DNA of 64,000 bases. It comes from Musa acuminata AAA Group. Its lineage: Eukaryota; Streptophyta; Magnoliopsida; Zingiberales; Musaceae. Of the stretch, positions 57,348 to 64,000 are shown piece by piece. Within the stretch, counting starts at the first letter, position 1. Each line of letters opens with the position of its first letter. Under the pieces are notes generated by a model. It was given only the letters and a program-made list of their open reading frames with translations. It did no database searches and was not told the DNA's origin. Position numbers and translations under genes: made by a program. Location of the stretch: NCBI RefSeq assembly GCF_036884655.1, contig NC_088354.1, forward strand, positions 19,816,001 through 19,880,000. Reading direction: 5' to 3'.

Positions 57348-58942
57348 TGTTAGGATCAATAGCACTAAGAGGGGAGGGAGGGGGGTTGAATTAGTGCAAC
57401 GGTAAAAATAACTTCTTCAAAAACTTCATTGCGATAAAACCATTTCCGACGAAAAATCGATTTCAAAAACTTAACTTGAAAGCGTACGTAATGAATTGAA
57501 GGCAATAAGCACTTAAGAAAGTTTGCAATAAGGTAATAGCAAGAATGAAATGCAAACCAGAGAACACGACAGTTTATAGTGGTTCGGTAGTTGTGACCTA
57601 CATCCACTCCTCCGATTCCTCTTCCATCGAGGCCATCGGCATCCACTAACGGTCTTCCTTCAATAGGCGAAGACCAACCACCTTTTACAAATTAATTCTC
57701 CTTTTATCGGGTTTAGGAGACAACCCTTACACCCCCACTCACTCCTCTCTCAAACTATTCTAACACTTAGAACTTTGAGAGGAGCTCACACAAGATTGTA
57801 GCAATGTTTCTAAAATTTTTTACTCTCAATACTTGTGTGTTTTAACCATGGATAAGAGGGGTATTTATAGGCTTTAAGTTGATTCAAACTTGGAGCCTAA
57901 AACTTTCCCATCCCGGGTTCTCCGGGCACAGGCGGTACCACCGCCTGCGTTGGGCGATACCACCGCCTAGGGGGGCAGTGTTGGGCGGTACCATCGCCCA
58001 GACTAGCAGTACCACCACCTGGCACCCTGCCAAGGGTGGTACAACTGTCCAAACTGGCAGTACCACCACTTGACACAGTCTCGAAGATTGTGCCACGATG
58101 GTGAGACTTCTTGGGGCACTGTTTGGGCCTCTTATTAGGCCCAATACTATTCTTACATGGGCCTAGCTGGCCCCTAATTGGGTTGGCCCAAATCCAAGCC
58201 CAATTATGTGCTAACTAAGAAATCCTAAGACATTTGCTAAGCTAAACAAGTCCCTATGTCTATTCTTCCGGTGAGCTTCCAGTGATCTTCCGATGAACTT
58301 CCGATGATCTCTCGGCAATGTTCCGACGGACTCCCGGCAAGCTCTTGAACTTCACGATGATCTTCTTGGTGAGTTTCGATGAGCTTCTCTAGCAAGCTCC
58401 GCAACTTCTTGGCTGGTTCCGCTAGAACTTCTGACGAGCGTCCGAACTTTTGACGAACTCTCGAACTCCCAACGTGATCGTGTCCTTGATTTTGGGATTT
58501 TATTTTGCTTCATGCCTTGCTATCATAGTTAATCTTGCATATGTAAAAACATACTTCGATCTAGACAATTAATACTAAGCATTAATCAAGTTGTCCGGCA
58601 TGTCATTGGTCTCTCGACGCTTCATCCGATTCTTCGGCGCATCGTCCTCTCTTGCGGCCTATTGCCCAATCGGCCAGTTGACTCCACAACTTTGATATCC
58701 TTGGTGCAATATATGCTCTTCTTGGCCTGATGACCGAATCCATGGCCCGAAGCCTTCTATCGATACGTCGATCGATCCACCGGTCCGACGTCCAATCTTC
58801 TAACATGTTTTCCTCCGACACAACATTATTTTTCCTGTTTTAATTGTGTTATCCTGATCGAAGCATCCAGCATCACTCAAAACACTGATTAAAACATAAA
58901 CACATATCGATTGGTTTCATCATCAAAATATGAGATTCAACA
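57348..58942 (-). repeat. 3' LTR of copy 5
   Basis: Plus-strand start TGTTAGGATCAATAGCACTA, end GAGATTCAACA. GGTACC palindromes are at about 57930-58070 and the CTTCCGATGA array at about 58265-58450. Confidence 0.88.
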
Positions 58943-60804
58943 ATCTTCCCCTTTTTGATGATGACAACTAATCGACGACGGAGTTAACCTTAACTCCTGA
59001 AGTTTAAACAAACTCCCCCTATCAATATGTCATATTGATAGAAACTCTTGGATTCAAAAATCCAAGCAACTTGTCATGATCAAATCCTGCATGACATCAA
59101 CATACTTCTTCCCCTTTGTCATCAACAAAAAGGAGAAGTACACTATTCATGTGTTTGGAAATATAAGTTCAACTCATTGCATGAAAAACATAATATCAAG
59201 TTTTATCATCATGCAATTTGAAGCTAAAAAAAATTTAGCAAGTGTTACATCATGCTTAGAATATTCATGCTATCAAGTTTTAGATATGCAAGTTTTACAA
59301 CATACAAGCTAGCAAATTTAAAGATGTGCAAATTGGCTTATTTATTTTTCTTTGTGATGTGCAAGATAGCATATTTTGGCGTCTTCTTGAGATTTCAAGC
59401 TAGCAATTCTTGGTGATGTTCAAGATAGTAATTTCTTCTCTTTTGAGAAGTGTAATTTTTATTTTCTTCTTGAATTGTGCGAGCTAGCAAATTTGATTTC
59501 TAGCACATTTTGCTCCCCCTTTGTCATTGTCAAAAAGAAAGAAAGACCCTTTACATCAATTTTCAAATTATGACAAAGGTAAGTATCAATCTTATTTGTG
59601 CATCATTATATTTTCAAATTAAAACATGCATATTTTCAAAAACTTACATTTCATTTTTAATGCACGATACCAAATAAATCAATCATCATTATGAGCATAT
59701 CATACATATTAAGCATTTATCAACATTTTGATCATGATGCCAAACATTCATCGTTTAAAGCATTCATGATACACATCATATCACATATATCATCACAATA
59801 AAAAGCATATGCATCATTCCAAATCATAAATATTTCAAATCATGATGGTATTAATTTGTTAAATTGTATCCTACCATGCATAATCATAACTTTTCCCTCT
59901 TTTATCATTGTAAATAAGAAAGAATAAGGGAAGAACAAAATAGTGTAAAATATTTCAATTATTTAAGGCATACAAGCCATAAATACAATGACATCATGTC
60001 ATGAAAGATAAGACATCTTGAATTATAAAAAACTTGATTCATTTTATCAAATCTCTTCCTTTTATAAATAGCAAAAATTGTAGGTGTACAAAGAAGAGAT
60101 CTTGATTCAAAAAAAATCTCAAGTAGTAAATCCAAGAAATCAAGATCATGATTTGAATACAAACTCATTTATATTCAAATCATCAAATCAAAATTATTTT
60201 CAAGAGATTCATAAAAAGATGATCAAATAGATTCATCAAAGTTAATAAGATAGAGAAAATTTTTTTTGAAGAAAAATACTTTTCTATTTTTAGTTGTTTC
60301 AATTCATGTGATTTACTTCATTCAAGCATGCTCTTTTTTTTCATTTATGCCAAATAAATACATGCATCAATATTTAGGATCAAAAAATAAATTTCATCAT
60401 AAAAACCATTCATCTTGCTTATAACCAAAAAAGTCACTTTTATTACCATGAAAATCGATAATCACAAAGATCATCATGCATCATTTCGAAAGAAAAACTC
60501 ATTAAGCATGATCATTATGCATAACTTTAAATCAAACATGATTTCATTTATTTTCAAAATATTTATCATGATAGGACATACAAGCCAAAGAAATCATTAA
60601 ACATAAATCATATTCATCAATCATGGTTTCATTGAGCATAAGATATTTTCAACCAAAATTATTATGTTATTAAACATGTAATTTTTATTATCATTTTCGA
60701 AATTACTAGCATAATCCTAATTTTTACATTTTCATTTTTAAACATGTAATTTTTAAGAAAAATTAATTCTAAACTAAATTTAAAAAAATACATCATGAAA
60801 AGCA
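58943..60804 (-). other. Non-coding internal region of copy 5
   Basis: Contains CTTCTTCCCCTTTGTCATCA...AAAAAGGAGAAG, a hairpin-capable module (about 59105-59136). TGCAAGCTAGCAA repeats run over about 59280-59500, GCTCCCCCTTTGTCATTGTC follows (about 59511), and long AT-rich sequence makes up the rest. There is no pol. Confidence 0.7.
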
Positions 60805-61560
60805 TCATGTAATTTCGAAATAAATTAATGGGGTTTCGATTATCTCATCATCGAAAGTCGTTAAGGCGTAGTTTGCCACCTCGCCTTTGTTGATTTTCTC
60901 CTCATCTTTAGAGGAGCTCGATTCATCCCAATTTGTATTCTTCTTCTTGCATTCAAAGCAAATAGTTGTGTTCTTTTTACTCCTTAATTTTTGTTTTATT
61001 AACTTTTTAAATTTCTTTGTGAGTTCAAGTTCATGTTCATCATCACTTGAGCTTATGCTCGAGTGGTCTTTAAATGTTCTCAGTTTGAAATCCTTCCTGT
61101 TCTTTGGAAGGTGGTTCTTGAGTTCTTCACGTGCATTGCACGTCATTTCATAGGTCATCAAAGACCCTATTAGTTCTTCGATCAAAAAAATATTTAAAAT
61201 TTTTAATTATTGAATAGTAATTACTTTTGAATCCTAAGTTTTAGAAAGTGAGTGCAAAATCTTGTTAACGAGTTCAAAATTCAAAAACCTTTTACTAAGT
61301 GCTTTTAGACTATTGACGACATCCGTAAAATGGGTGTACATGTCTCCAATAGTCTCTCTTAGTTCTATACAAAACATCTCAAAATCATGTATCAAAAAAT
61401 TTACTTTAGAATCTTTTACACTACTTGTGCCTTCGTATGTGATTTCGAGAATATGCCAAATATCGAAGGTCATTTCGCATATAGAAACCCGATTAAACTC
61501 GTTTTTGTCTAAAACACAAAATAAGGCATTCATAGCCATTTCTATTTGGGTGTTAAACCA
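60805..61560 (-). pseudogene. UBN2-type gag, copy 5, N-terminally deleted
   Basis: 61539-61234 encodes MAMNALFCVLDKNEFNRVSI, DIWHILEITYEGTSSVKDSK and DMYTHFTDVVNSLKALSKRF, then stops. 61185-60805 encodes EELIGSLMTYEMTCNARE, a lysine-rich part with only the first half of a zinc knuckle (CFECKKK), and the acidic end. Compared with copy 3, about 70 N-terminal codons are missing: the leader ATGGCT is joined to GCTATGAATGCC, consistent with a microhomology deletion. Confidence 0.82.
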
Positions 61561-61588
61561 AATTAGAAAACGAGGCTATGATATCAAT

Positions 61589-63150
61589 TATTAGGATCAA
61601 GAGCACTAAGAGGGGGGGGGGGGGGGGAATTAGTGCAACGATAAAAATAACATCTTCAAAAACTTCATTGTGATAAAATCGTTTTCGACCAAAAACCGAT
61701 TTCAGAAACTAAACTTGAAAGTGTACATAATGAAATGAAGGCAGTAAGCACTTAAGGAAGTTTGCAGTAAGGTAATAGTAAGAATGAAATGCAAACTAGA
61801 GAACACGGCAGTTTATAGTGGTTCAGTCTTCATGACCTACATCCACTCCTCTGATTCCTCTTCCATCGAGGCCACCAGCATCCACTAATGGTTTTCCTTC
61901 AATAAGCGAAGACCAACCACCTTTTACAACTCAATTCTCATTTTATCGGGTTTAGGAGACAACCCTTACACTCCCGCTCACTCCTCTCTCAAACTATTCT
62001 AACACTTAAAACTTTGAGAGGAGCTCACACAAGATTGCAGCAGTGTTTCTATACTTTTTTACTCTCAATACTTGTGTGTTTTAACCAAGGATGAGAGGGG
62101 TATTTATAGGCTTCAAGTTGATTCAAACTTGGAGCCTAAAACTTTCCCATCCCGAGTTCCTTGGGCACGGGTGGTACCACCGCCCAGTGTCAGTCTGACT
62201 GACACTGCCCTGGGCGGTACCACCACTTGGGGGGGCAATGCTGGGCTGTACCACTACCCAGACTGGCGGTACCACCGCCTGACATAGTCTCGAAGATTGT
62301 GCCACAACGGTGAGACTTCTTGGGGCACTATTTGGGCCTCTTATTGGGCCTAACACAATTCTTACATGGGCCTAGCTGACCCTAATGAGGTTGGCCCAAA
62401 TCCAAGCCTAATTGCGTGCTAACTACGAAATCCTAAGACATTTACTAAGCTAAACAAGTCCTTATGTGTATTCTTCCGACGAGCTTCGGGCGATCTTTCG
62501 GCGAACTTCCGACGATCTCTCGGCAATGTTCCGACGAACTCCCGGCAAGCTCCTGGACTTCACGACGATCTTCTTGGCAAGTTCCAATAAGCTTCTCTAG
62601 CAAGCTCTATGACTTCTCGGCTGGTGCCGCCAGAACTTCTGACGAGCGTCCGAACTTCCGACGAACTCTCGAACTCCCAACGTGATCGCGTCCTTGACTT
62701 TGGGACTTCATTTTACCTCATGCCTTGCTATCGTAGTTAATCCTGCATATGTAAAAACATACTTCGATCTAGAAAATTAATACTAAGCATTAATCAAGTT
62801 GTCCGACATATCATTGGTCTCTCGACGCTTCGTCCGATTCTTCGGTGCATCATCCTCTCTTGCGGCCTATTGCCCAATTGGCCAGTTGACTCTGCAACTC
62901 CGATATCCTTGGCACAATATCTGCTCTTCTTGGCCCGATGCCCGAATCCATGGCCCGAAGCCTTCTGTTGATACGTTGACAGATCCACCGGTCCGACGTT
63001 CAATCTTCTGACATATTTTCCTTTGGCACAACATGATTTTTCCTGCTTTAATTGTCTCATCCTGATTGAAGCATCCTGTGTCACTCAAAATGCAGATTAA
63101 AATATAAACACATATCAATTGGTTTCATCATCAAAATATGAGATTCAATA
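61589..63150 (-). repeat. 5' LTR of copy 5
   Basis: Plus-strand start TATTAGGATCAAGAGCACTA (TG mutated to TA), with a long G-run at about 61611-61627 and end GAGATTCAATA. Palindromes are at about 62160-62280 and the CTTCCGACGA array at about 62475-62665. An altered PBS (reverse complement of GCTATGATATCAAT) lies just to its left. Confidence 0.87.
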
Positions 63151-63155
63151 AAAAG

Positions 63156-64000
63156 AGTTTTCCAACCTTGAAATCATAAGTTTTTGCTCTATTTTTGTGT
63201 GTATTCCAAGTAGGAATTTGTGTGGTATTTATAGACCTCAAATGACTTCAAAACTTAGAGCTAAATTTCAAATCCTCGAGTTTTCGGGGTACGAGCGGTA
63301 CCAACGCTTGCACTGGGTGGTACCATTGCCTGCCAGTCTGACACTAAGTGGTACCACCATCCAGTTTAGCAGTACCACCACCTTACACATTGTCACTGGG
63401 CGATACCATCGCCTAGTTTGGTAGTACCACCACTTGACACAGTCTGGAAGACTATGTCCACGCGGTACCACCGCCTAGTCTAGCGATACCGCTACCTGAC
63501 ATAGTCTTGAAGATTGTGTCTGGGTGGTCCCACCGTTAGACCCTATTATAGGATACTGAATGGGTCAAACAATAAGCTCAATTCAACCTTGATTCAGGCT
63601 CAATTGACCCCTAATTAAGTTGGCATTGTTTCACCCCAATACCGACTCAATTAGACCTAAACTAACTCGATCTAGACATATAGTTACAAGCATGAATCTT
63701 ATGTTGTCCGGCATGTCATTGGTTTATCCAGTGCTTCATCCGATCCTTCGGCGCTTTATCCGATCCTTTAGAGCATCATCCCCTCCTTTGGCATATTACT
63801 CAATCGGCATGTTGACTCCCGCAACTTCCGATATCCTTGGTGCAATGTCTGATCCTTTGGCCCGATACCCGAACTTATGACACGAAGCCTTCTGCTGATA
63901 CGTCGACCGATCCTCCAGCTCGACATCCAATCTTCTAACATGTTCCACTCCGACCTAACGTTCGATTCCTCTTGCTTTAATTGATTTGCCTTTTCGCATC
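63156..64000 (-). repeat. Right piece of the interrupted LTR, running off the window
   Basis: Continues 57220-57347. A TATA-like region (GTGGTATTTATAGACC, about 63222-63237) and GGTACCACCGCC palindromes (about 63290-63530) are present. CCATATCC...CGTCGACCGATCCTC words toward 64000 match the other LTRs. The outer LTR end lies beyond the window. Confidence 0.75.

Larger units (their letters stand above)
57348..63150 (-). mobile_element. Boundary-complete gag-only LTR element (TR-GAG-like), copy 5
   Basis: 5,803 bp. LTRs are 57348-58942 (1,595 bp, 3') and 61589-63150 (1,562 bp, 5'). The exact target duplication AAAAG is at 57343-57347 and 63151-63155. A polypurine tract (reverse complement ATCTTCCCCTTTTT) starts at 58943. 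The interior of 2.6 kb holds only a truncated UBN2-type gag (60805-61560) and non-coding sequence. The LTRs differ at roughly a tenth of positions in the part I compared, so this is an old insertion. No pol is present, which classes it with TR-GAG elements. Confidence 0.9.

Overview
This is plant nuclear DNA, probably from a monocot. The evidence is GT-AG introns, LTR retrotransposons of both plant superfamilies, a piece of chloroplast ndhD, and long (TA)n tracts. The repeat families remind me of banana/Ensete genomes, but that is a low-confidence impression from memory. One host gene is visible. Almost everything else is retrotransposon sequence, much of it nested. I see no rRNA or tRNA gene and no CRISPR array.

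Left third (1-18.65 kb): a minus-strand gene for an ARL8-type small GTPase. Six exons (18411-18374, 7913-7832, 7691-7659, 7575-7454, 1130-969, 876-759) splice to an intact 184-residue protein. The two large introns (about 10.5 and 6.3 kb) are full of repeats. Intron 1 carries a Ty3/gypsy chromovirus at 9093-14446 with 437-bp LTRs that read as identical and a CAATG target duplication. Its pol has lost the RT active site and most of integrase. Intron 4 holds decayed gypsy and other repeat debris.

Middle (19-38.5 kb): several copies of one LTR family, present in both orientations. LTRs run from about 1.3 to 1.65 kb. The internal region encodes only a UBN2-type (copia-like) gag and no pol. Individual copies are truncated, recombined, or abut in opposite orientation. 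One copy has captured a 237-bp plastid ndhD fragment. An older copy of a second, non-coding LTR family lies at 35.2-37.4 kb.

Right (38.5-64 kb): a multi-level nest. A minus-strand gag-only element is split by a non-coding LARD-like element (48558-53119; two LTR differences seen in 443 bp). It is also split by an old copia tail that itself contains a Tnt1/Tork-like copia element (39388-46169, TSD AACCC). That copia element has a solo LTR (40851-42344, TSD CAAAT) in its RT. The window ends with a boundary-complete gag-only element (57348-63150, TSD AAAAG) sitting inside another LTR of the same family.

The elements with the clearest signs of recent insertion (chromovirus, LARD) cannot encode their own replication enzymes, so trans-mobilisation by autonomous relatives is the main functional theme. 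All intact PBS sequences seen resemble the complement of the initiator tRNA-Met 3' end. Coordinates of decayed elements are approximate.
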